From Madurella fahalii (Eukaryota; Ascomycota; Sordariomycetes; Sordariales), in the NCBI GenBank assembly GCA_029876055.1, contig CM056877.1, positions 3,038,001 through 3,102,000 of the forward strand: a stretch of DNA of 64,000 nt. Direction: 5' to 3'. Below, one piece after another: positions 23,051 to 35,291 of the stretch. The position numbers and the translations under genes are program-made. How positions within the stretch are numbered: the first letter of the stretch is position 1; every line of letters begins with the position of its first letter. Under the pieces are notes generated by a model. The model was not told where the DNA came from, ran no database searches, and saw only the letters and a list, made by a program, of their open reading frames with translations.

Positions 23051-23856
23051 CTAAGCGTCAGCGGGCGGTGCCGCAAAAACAAAGTCCTCAAGCTCCTTGT
23101 ACGCGGTCTCCAACACCTGGGTCAAGTTAACATCCGAAGCACGCCATCCCGACTGCCATGGGAACTCACGTCGTTGACGATAATTTTGTCGTGCAGGCCT
23201 GGAATCTTGGAGTGTTCCAGCTCCACCTTTGCCTGCTTGAGCCGCTTTTGGATCGACTCCTCCTTCTCCGTTCCGCGCCCGCGGAGCCGCTTCTCCAGTT
23301 CTCCCTCTGATGGCGGGGCAATGAAAACATAGCGCGCCGGAAAGCCCGAGGCCCGGACCTGCTTCACGCCTTCCACCTCGATATCCAGCACGACTATCCT
23401 TCCCTTGGCGCTCTGTTCCTGGATTGTGGCTTTCGATGTGCCGTAGAGGTTGCCGCCAAACTCGGCACTACCCCCGCATTGTCAGTGGGATGATACTGTG
23501 TACTGTAATTGGTGTGCGCCTACTTCTCTACAAAGCCATCCTTGGCCTTGAGATCCAAAAACGCCTCCCGCGTCACGTAATGATAGTCGACGCCATCTTG
23601 CTCGCCCGGGCGCGGGCTACGGGTCGTGTGTGAGACAGAGAGGGCAAATGTGTCGGGATGTCTCTAGTTTGGGTATCAGATATGTCGAAGCTCGATAAGA
23701 TCGGCAGAGGACATACTTGGAAGAGGAGTTTGTAGAGTGTTCCCTTGCCGACACCGGACGGACCAGAGATAACGATGGGGCGGGGATCGCGAACGGCTAC
23801 GGGATTAGCGAGTTTGGGCCAAGTCTGCGACGCGAAGCGGACTTACCCGGCGCCAT
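23051..23856 (-). CDS. guk1: Guanylate kinase
   Basis: Cytosolic GMP kinase (ATP + GMP to ADP + GDP), an essential step in GTP supply and in mannosylation through GDP-mannose. Five exons close in phase: 23856-23847 (only 10 nt), 23796-23717, 23663-23524, 23467-23170 and 23116-23051, giving 197 aa, the normal size. The P-loop GPSGVGKG lies at residues 15-22, followed by SHTTRSPRPGEQDGVDYHYV (GMP-binding region), then NAEFGGNLYGTSK, VVLDIEVEGVKQV and the lid FIAPPSEGELEKRLRGRGTE. The tiny first exon encodes only Met-Ala-Pro and one base. Every intron has a GT donor and AG acceptor. Identification is secure. Confidence 0.95.
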
Positions 23857-24620
23857 TGTGCGGAAGAATGACGAGCGAATGACTTGGAACGAGTGGAACA
23901 ATGGGCGACGCATCTTCGAGCGCGAGAGGTCGCGGTTTAAAAACGGGTTGACTCCGAAACGGTTTGTGGCTTGCGTGGGGTTGGACCCACCAGTCCCAGG
24001 TCGGCTGATCGGATGAGCTTAATCTTGAAAAGTACTGGATACATAAGTGGGACCAATATCTTTGTGTTTTCTGAAGTACTGGCTACCGAACGGGCGATAA
24101 AATTTCTCACGCCTCACGCCTCACGCCTGAAGCGCTGAATGCATCTCACAGCCTCGTTTGAGTCATGCCGGACCGGCGGGTACAATCGGAATTGGATGAG
24201 CAACTCGCGGGATGAAGAAAGCAAACCCAGGAAACCTGGGTAGATGCTAAGGTACTTTGATGCCGGCTCCAAGCGACCAAATCTACATTACCAAGCCGTA
24301 AGCTAACTTCAAGCTGCACTTCAAAACGGCCCTAGATTGGCGAGGCATAGAGCAGCCCGCAGCCCGCGCGAAATCAAGAGCGAGGTTGGGATTTTTGACC
24401 CCGATTCTCGAAGAAGGGAAAGAAAGTAGGGAGATAGGAAAGGAAAGAAAAGAAAAGAACAGAAAAAAAAAAAGAAGAAGAAAAGAAACCCATGGCACTC
24501 ATTCCCCTCTTCTTTACCCAGCATCCCATCCCATCTCATCTCCAACGCCTCGAATCATCACCTTGCCATGAATCCATCATGTGCCTGTCTATCCCGAATC
24601 TCAGCTCTTGGCATCACAGG
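23857..24620. other. Intergenic region upstream of guanylate kinase
   Basis: Lies between two minus-strand genes. A short tandem CTCACGC repeat occurs near 24108-24130, and a GA-rich purine tract lies at about 24410-24490. Neither has a known role. No gene was recognised. Confidence 0.4.
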
Positions 24621-26258
24621 TCATGATCTGCTAAACAGACCGAAACCCACGCTCGCCCTCTTCGGTCTCCTCTCCATCTTCCTCGGTCCAGGGCCATCCC
24701 CAAGCCGCCTCGACTCGGTCACGAGATAGTAGTCGCCCACATCGCGCCCGTCCGGGGACGGGCCTGCGAGGCTCTTGCGCGTCTCGACGACCTCCACCGA
24801 CGTCTGCTTCAGAATCACGCCGTTCAGGGAGGGTGCGACGCGCCCGGCCTCGAGGTCCACGCCGCGGTTTAGGGACGTGGGCGTGTGCGCGTCGCGCGTA
24901 TGCGTCCGCGAGCCGTCGTCATCGTCGTCGTGGTGGTGGTGGTGCGAGACGCAGATCTGCTCCTCGCTGTCGTTGGCGGTGAAGTTGGGGATGGGGTGCA
25001 CGCTGCGCGGGCCCATGCCGCGGCGCGGGTTCTTGTCCTCGAGCACGATCACGGCGCGCGGCTTGGCGTCCAGGCTCCGGGACAACCCGCCGGACGCCTT
25101 GTTCTGCGTCGACGACAGCGACCGGAGGCTGCCGATGAGCGGCCGGAACAGGCGCGTGATCAGCGGCGAGATCATGGGCAGGTTCGACGTCACCACCGCC
25201 ACGAACGTCTCCCGCACCGCCCACGATCCAGCCTTCTCCGCACCATTAATCGGGTCCTGTCGCACGGTTAGCGGGGCGCCGAAGGGGCCCTACGCGGGTT
25301 GGCCTTGGCCTTGATGGGTAGTACTGACGGTGATGATCAGGACGCAACGGAGGACGCCCGCGACGGTTACGAACGCGCCGCCGGAGAAGAGCAAGATGAG
25401 GCCGGCCTTCTTAAAGGGCCTTAGAGACGAATGCCACAGCATTGGGATTGGGATGCTCATGAGGTAGATGTCGGTTAAGACGTTCAGGACCACTGTGACA
25501 AGGATGTCGACTTTGGATATGGCTGGTTGGCAAGAGTCTGTGCGCCTGTCAGTAACGGTCCGTCAGGGTCTGGAGATGCGAGAGATAACGCACTGCCGGG
25601 GTCGGGGTATATCTGCCAGTTTTTGCTCAGCGGATAGCAGCCCAGGAGAATGGCCAGGAGCACGGCGATCCATGTCGTTGCAATCAGAACGAAGCCGGTG
25701 TAAACCCGCTTCCTGAACCCCAGGCCGTCCTAAAGATCGAATGTCAGCGATCCGCGCCCGTATTCTATGGGGCTCCTGAAAGCCGCACCGTCAAGCGAAG
25801 GTAGAAGATGCACATGGCGGCCTTGATGATCCAGAGCAGGAAGGTGTAAGTGGACCAACCAGCCACTTGTGTCTTGGAGCCATTGACCCTGTCTCATTCG
25901 TCAGAAGCAACATTCCGGTCTCCCACGAAAATGCGCTCACCGTAGTCTGTACTCCTCGCTGTTTGTATCTAGCAGCCGCCGGTGCTCGTCCGTCATGCCA
26001 TTGTTGGCAAGGCCTTTCCAGAATGCGCCAACCGAATACGCGAGATATGTTTCGATTGCGTAGACGACCTGCTCGAGCCAGTCAGCAGCAGCAGAGAATC
26101 GAGAGCATAGGCGCACCCACCGCAGCGAGGACCATGAGGTAGTCATCTGGATGTAGATGCTTGAAGCCGCTCGTAGATATTCTGACGTACATCCGGAGGC
26201 CAATCACCAGCAGTCCGGCCGCCAGAAGCGAAAAGGCCTCCCGCGTAAGGGCGTCCAT
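24621..26258 (-). CDS. Fungal rhodopsin-domain integral membrane protein (PTH11/SAT4-like seven-helix)
   Basis: Seven-transmembrane fungal protein of the rhodopsin-domain (PTH11-related) class, candidates for G-protein-coupled surface sensing. Six exons close in phase: 26258-26121, 26068-25941, 25888-25789, 25729-25594, 25537-25329 and 25256-24621, giving 448 aa. Typical segments are the first helix followed by LHPDDYLM, the WSTYTFLLWIIKAAMCIFYLRLT helix pair, GLGFRKRVYTGFV, PDPGNSCQPAISK with the conserved extracellular Cys, LNVLTDIYLMSIPIPMLW, and ETFVAVVTSNLPMISPLI as the last helix. The long C-terminal tail is cytosolic and polar, with His- and Asp-rich low complexity. No CFEM domain is present at the N-terminus. 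The ligand is unknown. Confidence 0.88.
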
Positions 26259-28799
26259 TGTAGGGGCGAGACGTGGGGCCCGAGGCTGGCCTCGACCCGT
26301 TTTCGACTCGCCGACTGGCCAAGACAATGGGAAGAAAGGCCCTTTGTGGTATGATTACACCACAGCTGATGGACTGTGAGTGCGGCAAATCTGACAAGGA
26401 ATGTGATTCACTCTGCTGCCGCAGAGAGGCGGGGCTCCCCCACAGAACACTGACTTGGGGAACCGATGTAGTGAGGGAATTCAAAACGAAAGTCGTAGAG
26501 CGCTGTGCCGGGTTAATGATCGTCGCGGTTCACTACGTTGAAATCACTGTCAGGGCAATGGGAGGTTAATATGGAAGAAGCTGCGTCCTGTCAAGGTAGA
26601 CAAACGCCGGACTAGGAATCTGATATCATTGAGAAGCATGGGTAGCAATCTTTGGTATTGCAGACTGTGTGGATTCTTTGGCCCCGGTGCAACCGGAACA
26701 TATTTTCCGTTGGATCAGCTGGTAGTGCAAACAACGCAGAGAAGTCGACGGGCTCATGCGCTGGCGGACTCGATAGAGGTGGATTGTCCCCGGGCGGACG
26801 CACATTCGCTTCGTGGTTGGTGTTGGTGCCTCGCACGGCATATTCATTGGCGGAGGCTCGCAGCAAACTAACGAAGAGAAAACGAGAGACGCGGAGTTGG
26901 GGTCCGGGAGCCTGCAGCCTGCTGCCCGTTCCCGATATTCGCTGCTGCACCTGCGAGCGCCGTGCTTGATAATGGAGGACGGGATTTGCCGGCGAGCGAA
27001 TGATAAGCCTGGGTTTCATGCTGCGGAAACAACGAAAAGTGCGAGCCGTGAGTGATGAAGTAGAGCCGACCTCGATAAGGCTCGGGAGTTGGAAATTGGC
27101 AAGATTTCAAGGCAGGCAGCCGTCGGGAATAATCATTACCCCTCGCTCAGCAGAGCACCGCTCGGTGAGGTCGCACACTGCCCCTATGAGCAAGCTACTA
27201 CCAGCTAGCACGCCGCGAGCGAAGCCCACCGTCCGGTCGGTTTCTATCCTTCCTCGAGGATTAAGGTGAAGTCTCTCCCTACTCAGAATCTCAGCTGGGA
27301 TCTGGCCTAAAGATCGATCAGCAAGCAGTTATACTGGTACCTAGAGTTCCACCTTTCAGGTGATATCAGCGTGTCCAATTCGAGCGTCGACATCTAAGAC
27401 TGACCGAGTGCCAACTGTCTCTCCGCTGTCTCCTTTTTCTGGTGAATCAATCTAGAGAATTGATGGTATGCCGAAAAGGAGGTCCATAGAAGATTTGCCG
27501 AGGCGTCGGTTATGGGAACTGAGGAGAGGTCCGGCACCATCGACTTAAACGCCTGTGTTCACCTACAGCGCTCAACATGAGCCATGAAATGGGTACACCG
27601 CATGCACTATCATGTTCTGAAAACAGGTTAGTGGCCCGCACCGGATTGCGGGTGGTTGCCTTTTAGGCAGACTGCCCGTCTTCGTTCCCATAGATGTAAT
27701 TGGGACCGGCAAGGCACACTCGCATATCCCGCGGCAGCTACCTACCCCCTCAAATCCCAGTTCCCGAAGACCGCCGGGCCGATTACTTCACCGCACCAGG
27801 CATGGAGTCCCCCATCACATTGTGCCCAGGGAGATGGACGCCAAGAGGCTATGCTGCATTACACGGAGCGGCGAACCTTGCATCAAACACGTGGCATAGC
27901 ATGGGTTGACATGCAGCCGGGACTCTCGTCGCTGCGTGCTCCCCCCAGAAAACTAAACTTAGCTTTGCGGCTATCTTTGTTTCGCGACGATGGAGCAAAC
28001 TTGGATGCCAATGGGAAACTGAAACGCTACCGAATCGCATGTCCTCTTGAAGACGCGATCAAGGGCCGCGATATTCGCTCTGCTCCGATTGTATCGCCAG
28101 CCCGTCGAGGTTGAGCTGGATCGCCGGCATCACCTCAGGGTCTCCCTTGTCTCCATGCGCTTAATCATGGGCAACAAATGCATTGTTTTAGGGCCAGGCC
28201 AACCGAACATCAAGGTGTCCTGGGTCTTAGAATTTGCGATGGAGGGGTTTGTCAGAAATTCGATTTCTGGGGTAGCACCGAGATGTTGATCATCACCTGG
28301 GAGGGTAAGACAAGGGTACGCCGGGTTTCGGGACAGCCCAGTTCGTGGATCATTTGGCGGGGGCGTCGAATCTGATTGACTTGACACAAGCCAGAGTTGG
28401 CGAATCCTCGAACCACAGGTCTCTAAAGCAAGATAGCATTCTGTGGCCTGAAGCGCAAGACGAGTGGGATTCGGCGAGACCGCGCGCAACGTGAGTGGTC
28501 AGCTTTGAGATGTGAAGACGACATGTCAAGCTCGCAAATTATTCGCTAAAGCGGCAGTTAACTCCGTCCGGGGGTGCGGTTGCAACCGAATGCCACATGG
28601 TAGGATTGTTGCCAACTAGGGCGCAGCCCGCGCAGTCCCTGCAGAATCCTTCCACGTCCTCTGGGACTTCAACCCGCGTGGTCCCCTCTTCATTTATCCC
28701 CCCGCCCGCTATTCCCGGCGCACACTTGGTCTTTGTTTGGTCACTGGGTCAGCAGCAAGACCCGCAAGACACCAAATCACCGAGATATCTCTCATCGCA
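26259..28799. other. Intergenic region, 2.5 kb, divergent
   Basis: Lies between the divergent rhodopsin-domain and flavin monooxygenase genes. Frames of 60-150 codons exist on both strands (the longest about 27656-28114), but they lack domains and overlap opposite-strand frames. I see no gene, tRNA or repeat boundary. Confidence 0.35.
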
Positions 28800-30807
28800 A
28801 TGGAGACCTTCGACCTTGTTGTTATTGGAGCAGGCGGGTAGCCGACTTCTCTGACGCGCATTAGGTCAAGCATGGCTAACATTTCCGCCCTCGCCAGGCG
28901 TCTCTGGCCTCGCTTCGGCCAAGACATTCCACCAGCTGGAACCCCAGAAGAGCTTGGCCGTTCTCGAGTCCAGTTCAACTGTAGGGGGCGTCTGGGCCAG
29001 CGAACGCCTCTATCCCGAGCTCAGGACCAACAACATGCTGGGAACGTTCGAGTACCCGGACTTCCCAATGGACGAGAGCTTCGGTGTCAGGGCTGGAGAG
29101 CACATGCCCGGTGAGGTCATGCATGAGTATCTCACCAAGTATGCGGAGAAGTTTGGCTTTCTTGACAAGATCCGTCTTCGATCCTCGGTCCTCACAGCCC
29201 AACACCAGGACGGGGCGGAAGGCGGCTGGGTACTAACGGTGCAGGATGACGATACGCAAACGCAATATCAGATATTTGCCCGGAAGCTCATCCTGGCCAC
29301 TGGACTCACATCAGAACCCTTCTTGCCGCACATTGACGGTCAGGAAGAGTTTGAGGTCCCCCTCTTTCACAGCAAGGACTTTGTGAAGTATGCAGACACC
29401 CTAGAGTCAGCCAAGACCGTGACCGTGTTCGGCGGGACAAAGTCGGCCTGGGACGTGGTATATGCGTACGCTTCTAAGGGCGTCAAGGTCAACTGGGTTA
29501 TTCGAGGTAAGACGAGGGGCCTGGCTACCTGGGCTCGACTGCGGGACTAGCCTATGCTCACAGCTGTAATACAGAGAGCGGTCACGGTCCGATATGGATT
29601 GCCCCACCCTATGTCACACCATTGAAGAAGTGGCTCGAGAAGCTCGTCAGTGAGTAGCCACTGGTCCTAGAGAGCGGAACAGCATGTGCATATCGGTATT
29701 GACCCGTGCGATGTAGACACACGCATGCTCACGTGGTTCAGCCCGTGTATCTGGGGCGACGCTGATGGTTACACCCGAATACGCAACTTCTACCACAAAT
29801 CCGCCATCGGCCGCGCCATCACGGACCGCTTTTGGTCCATCTTGGGCAACGACGTTCTCGCTCTGAACAAGTACGACTCCCACCCAGAGATGAAGAAGCT
29901 CAAGCCTTGGAGCAACCCCATGTTCACGGGCTGCTCCCTCTCCATCCTCAACTACCCCGCCGACATTTTTGACTTTGTCCGCAACGGCACCGTCAAAGTC
30001 CACATCGCCGACGTCACGGGTCTGTCAAGCCGAACAGTGCACCTATCCGATGGTACACAGCTTGACACGGACGCACTCTGTTGTGTCACCGGGTGGAAGC
30101 ACGTGCCACCCGTCAAGTTCCTGCCCGAGGACATCGACAAGGAGCTGGGCCTGCCCCACGCGCGCGCAGAGAGCTCCTTATTCGAGGCTCCGCTGGTCGA
30201 ACTGGCCGACCGGGAGATCCTCAAGCGGTTCCCGCGCCTGATAGACCAGCCTGTGCAGAACAGCAACATGAAGCCGCTGCTCGAGACGGAGGGCATTTCC
30301 ACGTCGGACAAGATCCACCCCTACACCGAGCTCACCCCCTGGTTGCTCTACCGCTTCATGGTCCCGCCGTCCGACCGCCTCCTTCGGACACGCGACATTG
30401 CCTTTGCCGGCATCCTGATGAACTTTTCGACGTGCATAACCGCCCACGTCCAGTCCATCTGGATCAACGCCTACTTCAACGACCAGCTGTCCGCCAGGGT
30501 GTTGCCGCCCCTCCGTCCGCGCCCCGCCGAGGCCGTGCCCGCGGCAGAGGCCAAGACCGTGGACGACGTCCATTACGAGGCGGTGTTGCATGCGCGCTTT
30601 AACAAGTGGCGATATCCGGCCGGCCACGGGTCGCAGTTCCCTGACTTTGTCTTCGACGCGGTGCCGTATCTGGATATGTTGGTCGGTGATTTGGGGCTCA
30701 AGGTGCACCGTAAGAAGTGGTGGCTGGCTGAGTTGACGGACCCGTACGGGCCGGAGGATTATAAGGATCTGCTGGAGGAGTTTGCGGCGAAGACGAGGGC
30801 CGGCTAA
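28800..30807 (+). CDS. Flavin-dependent monooxygenase (dimethylaniline-monooxygenase-like)
   Basis: NAD(P)H/FAD-dependent monooxygenase of the FMO/BVMO superfamily, probably acting on a small or secondary-metabolite substrate. Four exons restore phase: 28800-28833, 28898-29506, 29575-29649 and 29717-30807, giving 602 aa. The first junction yields the dinucleotide-binding motif VVIGAGVSGLA (residues 7-17) only if intron 1 uses a GC donor (CAG/GCGGGT) and the CTAAC...CCAG end. The GT donor four bases later would break the frame. Later motifs are TNNMLGTFEYPDFPM, LILATGLTSEPFLP, a second pyridine-nucleotide fold VTVFGGTKSAWD, and a C-terminal RDIAFAGILMNFSTCITAHVQ segment. No signal peptide was seen. 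The exact reaction is not predictable. Confidence 0.85.
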
Positions 30808-31590
30808 GGCACCGTTCTTCTTTTTGTCTCACTGGCAGTTGCGATGCTCGCTTATGGCGGCTGCATGCGTACTTACCACCTTCCGAGATACTTATCTCTC
30901 TTCGTTTTAGCCTTCGGTTTAATTAATGAGTGATAACTGATTATTATGAGGACGCCACTCACGTTGCAGGTTTTTTTCAGTTGATACGTAGAGATGTAGA
31001 ATTCCTGCTGTCTTACCTACTTTGAATATCGAGGTTCTTCAACGGCATCTAACAAGATCTCGGTTTCCCTTAGTACATGGCTCCCGGATATATCTTGCCG
31101 CTGAAGACCGGCCACCACACACTCAACCAGCACTGGCGGGCAAGTATTGGCGGCTGTAACCATAATGAGGTAGTTTGTAAATTTTTGGACTAAAAAGCGT
31201 CTCGGTCACTTACTAGCACGGCTCCGGAGGTTTAAGGTATGGCGTCCAATAGAGCTGCCTGAGGTAGTTTCAAGGGCGAACAGTAATGTGCGGCAATAAG
31301 GTGTTAAATAAAGCCAACAAGAAAGAGAGATGCTATCCGCCTTCCTTTTTCCGGAAATCTTCTATTCATTCCGCCAGCTAGGTAGTGTGGCAATAACACT
31401 TCTCTTGTCTCTCCCCGTAGTATTGATGACAAATTCTGCGCCCTCTGACCTCAGATCGGGTTGAACCAGACGCTGAGGCGCCGGCTGAAGTATTTACTGT
31501 TCTTTAACAGTCTACCTTCTCTTCGCCTATTACTGTGAATACTTATTATTCCAGGGTGACCCATTGCCCGCGTTTGCAACCTGGCCTTGA
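30808..31590. other. Intergenic region after the monooxygenase
   Basis: About 780 bases of moderately AT-rich sequence holding the gene's 3' end. No further gene was recognised; it runs into the LINE-derived relic. Confidence 0.35.
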
Positions 31591-31734
31591 CCGTTGACGA
31601 ATTTGAGAAGTATGTTTAGTTCTGAAGCAGAGGTTTTGATGACAAAGGAAAAAGCTTTGTTAATGCTGAGAAAAGCGAAAATCTGTCACCATCGGGTTTA
31701 CTATGTGATGTGGGTTTGGAACTATAGCGCCCTA

Positions 31735-31855
31735 CTTTTGGCCCCGATCCTGGCCCTAATCCTGCTCCTGGCCTTAGCTTACTTACTAGCTAATAGTAAT
31801 AGTAGCTCTTTCAGATATTATTGACTACCTGTGGTAACAGGGACCCACAGCCCTA
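31735..31855 (-). mobile_element. LINE-derived fragment, also present near 59.93-60.05 kb
   Basis: A stretch of about 120 bases (CCTGGCCCTAAT-type repeats, then TACTAGCTAATAGTAATAGTAGC and AGATATT) closely matches the segment at about 59935-60050. The second copy lies just upstream of a recognisable Tad-type LINE 3' coding end on the minus strand. On the minus strand this part encodes an Arg/Pro/Gly-rich linker. The relic appears to continue on both sides of the solo LTR, but its outer limits are not clear. Confidence 0.55.
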
Positions 31856-32025
31856 TCCTCGTCCCTGGAATCTCCTATATAGTCTATTGCAGGCTTCCGA
31901 GATTAGGAAGCTTAGTAGGCACCTCGGAGCCTCTAGGCCTTGCTCGGCCTGTAGAAGAGGGATCTGTAACCGGGTCTCGAAGTCTATAAGCCTTTGTGGA
32001 GATGTAGGTCTAGTAGTGGTACCTA

Positions 32026-32279
32026 TGTTACGGGGTTTCCGTCGTGGTCCCGTAACTGGTGACCTCAAGGGCGTCAGCCTTGACGCTGAGGTAGGCACTT
32101 CATGAACACTGGCATGATCTATGACAAAGTAAGATATGATGATGGTTGATTGAATGAAGGTCCTCTGAGGACAAATTTGAGGGGTTTTTATAGACGTATG
32201 TGATGACCCCTGGGCCGTCATCCCTGACGGGATGTGGGCCCAGACACTGCTGAGCAGTGCTGGCCTCCGCCACGTAACA
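32026..32279 (-). mobile_element. Solo LTR (254 bp) with 5-bp target-site duplication
   Basis: The segment begins TGTTACG and ends CGTAACA, a 7-bp terminal inverted repeat with the TG...CA ends of long terminal repeats. It is flanked on both sides by the direct repeat ACCTA (32021-32025 and 32280-32284). On the minus strand a TATA-like CTATAAAAA motif lies about 75-90 bases inside, in the position of an LTR promoter, which sets the orientation. No internal retrotransposon sequence remains, so it is a solo LTR left by recombination. The superfamily (gypsy or copia) is undetermined. Confidence 0.85.
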
Positions 32280-32284
32280 ACCTA

Positions 32285-34370
32285 AGTCTCTGTCTCCAGG
32301 TTCCGAATAAAGCTCTAGTTACTATTCTAAGGGCTTCTTAACTAAGTTTTGATTAACCAAACTGCTATACTCTGAGATTAGCTATTAACTAGGGTAGACT
32401 AGTAGTAGTTAGTAGCGTTAAAGGCTGTAGTAGTTTGGATATACTTAGTATAGACCTCCTTACCTTAGATTAGACCTAAGCTCTAAATCCTAGGCTACTA
32501 TCCTTATTATATTGAAATGGTGCAGAAACACACATCTACACCGGCAAACCCATCAAAATAAAGGTGAGGGCAAAGGCGGCCAAATGCCAGACAGACAAGA
32601 TAGACAAGACAGGCCAGGCGACACCACCACAAATTGGGTCCCTGCAGCCTAAACAAGGTCAAAACAACATGCGCAGATAGAGCTCCCTCTGATCAGAGGG
32701 AGATCACTTTGCACGTAAAGAAAGCTCGTCAATTGAGCCTGCAACAGATGTGGAAAAGAGTGCTGAATTGATTGGCCTGTCTAAGGAGCAAATGGCCAGG
32801 ACGCCCCTACTTATTATGGTGCGAGAGAAAAATGGGCCCACGGCAAGTTCTAGGCCCCGGGGCGCCATCCTAGCAAGTGTGTCCCTCTGGTTAGAGGGAC
32901 CCTACCCTCTAGGGGCAGTTTTCCCCACTCAATATGATATCGGAAACATACTCCCTCGAAGTTAGAATTCCATAGAAAACAATGGTATTAGAAATCTATA
33001 ACAGTACTAGATTTAGAGGCCAGTTACTGAACTCAAACAAATAATCATAGGGTTCTAAAACACCTTGTTGTAGAGTTTTATGAGTAAAACTTGGTGACTT
33101 CTTTTCTATACAAAGCTCTGTGACATCGAAGACCGTTACTCCCAATGTCCACAGACTCATTCTAAACGTCTTTCCTGAAAACATAGGTATAGGCTTTGTT
33201 AGCAGTACGCGACGCGCCCAGGCCAGCCGTAATGCTGCTGGCACACACCTGGCGTTTGGAATGAGTCTGTGTACCAGAGACTAACTGTAGTAAGAAAAGG
33301 AGATAGTTTATATAGAAAGGAAATATAGCATGACAGATCACATGTAATATATTGCCAAATGCTGCAGGGGAACCTGAAGCTTCCCATGCATATTCCTGAG
33401 CTCGACACGGAACTAGTCCGCGCCACGATCGGAGCTCTCCCGAAGTCGATGCAGCTCCCGGATTACAATATCATCAATCTTAGGGCCGGCTCGGTCAAGA
33501 ACCTCCCTGATTAGCTGATGCATTCGCTGTAGTAAGTTAGTTTGCTCATGCTAGGTTAAGCAGGGATTTCAGTTTAGGAGAGCACTGACAGAGTCGACGA
33601 AAGTAGAACTCGAAGAGTTGGTTTTAGCTGCGGCGTTCCCTTTCGAATCAAACGGTTCTGCGAAATAAGAAGCTGTCGTTTCTAAATCCAGGATTTTGGT
33701 CGTTTGGTAGTTGTAGGGCATCATCATGATAACCGCGTCTTATTGCGCCGCAAGTGTTCGTTGGATGCTGAGAAGTTTGATACAAGAGAAGAGCAGGCTG
33801 GTGAAAAATTGCTCTACAGGTGAATATGGCTTTCTATCCTAGTACTGACTTTATTATATGATTCCCTGACCTGTGCGTGTGAGTCAAGCCGATCATTAGG
33901 GCAGGCTTAATGCCACACTTTGTGCAGCATCTTGGCCAACAGGCTCGTTCGTCGCTCATTCGTTGGCCGCGTCTTGCTTCACATGCACGTTGCGTTGTCA
34001 TTGGGCTGAAAGCCGTGATATGCACCACCCGGCTTTCGGCCAACGTCTAGCAGCCGAAAATGCCTGGCTCGCCAGCACAACACCACACCTACTGACCACC
34101 TAATTGTAACCCATCCCTTGCCGGCATCATTTCCCAAAAATATGCCTAGGCATGGATCTCACATCCGGAAGAGGCTAAGCCACGCCGGTATTTGACATAG
34201 CCCTAACAGGAAAGCCTCAGTTCGGTACGGACTGGAAGCCAAGTTTTAGGAAGTTGTCATAGAGCCATGGCTCTAAGCCTAACATCGAGTGATATAGGCA
34301 GACGCCCCATCCAAGCGTGCTTGTCCAGACTTACACCTGTTTAATCATTCCAGACCGGTCTCTACTCACA
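32285..34370. other. Gene-poor region after the solo LTR
   Basis: The first 200 bases are AT-rich and probably continue the LINE relic. Around 33400-33540 the minus strand reads as a helix-like segment (REVLDRAGPKIDDIVIRELHRL) before a stop, so a decayed gene is possible, but the family was not recognised. Otherwise no convincing gene. Confidence 0.3.
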
Positions 34371-35291
34371 ATGTTTGAAGATGCGTCTGGTCATCCAGGC
34401 GCGCATCGCCATGGGCATGGCGGTGCTCTGGCCTCTGACTATCCTACGTATTACGAGTTAGCGGGAGACGACGTTGCATACACTAGCAACTCACTTGCGA
34501 CGACTGAGCCTGCGATCAATCTCTCGTTCCTGACGGCTTCAAATCAGTTCTCATCGGTGAGATCCCTCAGCAATGCCCCAAGTTCCTTCCTCGGAAGGCA
34601 CAACCTCTTTGCTCATCCTGATCACTTCCAGGTTGGCGGCCTGGAACCCGGATATGCTGACGGAGAGTGTTGGATGCTCCCCGACCTGTCCCAGAACCAG
34701 GTCCCGGATTCAAGCCTGTCGGGTTTTATGAAGGGTCCCTACAACTTCCCAGACTCTCCAGCAGATCCGCCCACGGTCAGTGTCAACTCTGACTCGGATG
34801 GCGGCATGCAGTTGGCCTATCCCACGTCCCATTCCCAGCTACCCGAGGGAGTCCGGGCCTTGGAAAACGAGATGTTGGTCGGCCTTAGACGGGCGGGTTG
34901 GGGGTATAAGGACATCGCCGCCGAGATGCGTAAGAAGTTTGGAGATGCTTATACCACGAACGCACTGATCAAACGCTTCCATAGGATCCAGACAGAGGAT
35001 TTAAAGGTAGGTGGAACTGAACCCACCCTACCTGTGCACTAGACCTAGCTGACGGTGCAGTTGTAGTTGCTCTCGACCGCCGTCAAGAATGTTATGCCAC
35101 ATATCATGGCGTGCATCAATGCCGAGTTGGCGGGCATGGATCTTAGCGGGCTTTCCGAAGCGGACAGGCAGGCTTTGACGGGCGTCCTGGAGGAGATGGC
35201 CGATGGTATACCAAAATGGGTACAATCCCGGTTCATCAAGAAGTGCAAGGCGGCGACGGTTCCGGTCTCCAACCCTACCAGCCAGGGATAG
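34371..35291 (+). CDS. Myb/HTH-like putative DNA-binding protein
   Basis: Two exons fit in phase: 34371-35006 and 35067-35291 (60-nt GTAGGT...TAG intron), giving 286 aa. The ATG has a good context (CACAATG). Residues 1-160 are low-complexity polar sequence without a domain. Residues near 163-208 (LENEMLVGLRRAGWGYKDIA, then AAEMRKKFGDAYTTNALIKRF) have the three-helix pattern of Myb/SANT-like or related helix-turn-helix domains in fungal regulators, with Trp in place of some core aromatics. The second exon encodes a helical acidic tail. A role in transcription is inferred only from this pattern, and no target is suggested. Confidence 0.6.

Noticed and set aside
24105..24132. CTCACGC tandem as a possible telomere-like or CRISPR-like repeat
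   Set aside because: Only about three short units, no spacers, and unlike fungal telomere repeats; probably simple slippage.
27656..28114. 152-codon plus-strand frame in the 2.5-kb intergenic region
   Set aside because: No domain, no sensible splice context or start, and overlapping opposite frames.
28395..28420. TCGAACC, a possible tRNA B-box on the minus strand
   Set aside because: The continuation does not fit the B-box consensus and no A-box or cloverleaf could be drawn.
32996..33426. Possible protein-kinase remnant on the minus strand (LWTLGVTVFDVTEL)
   Set aside because: One short segment faintly resembles a kinase subdomain, but no catalytic loop, DFG or upstream domain could be found in any frame.
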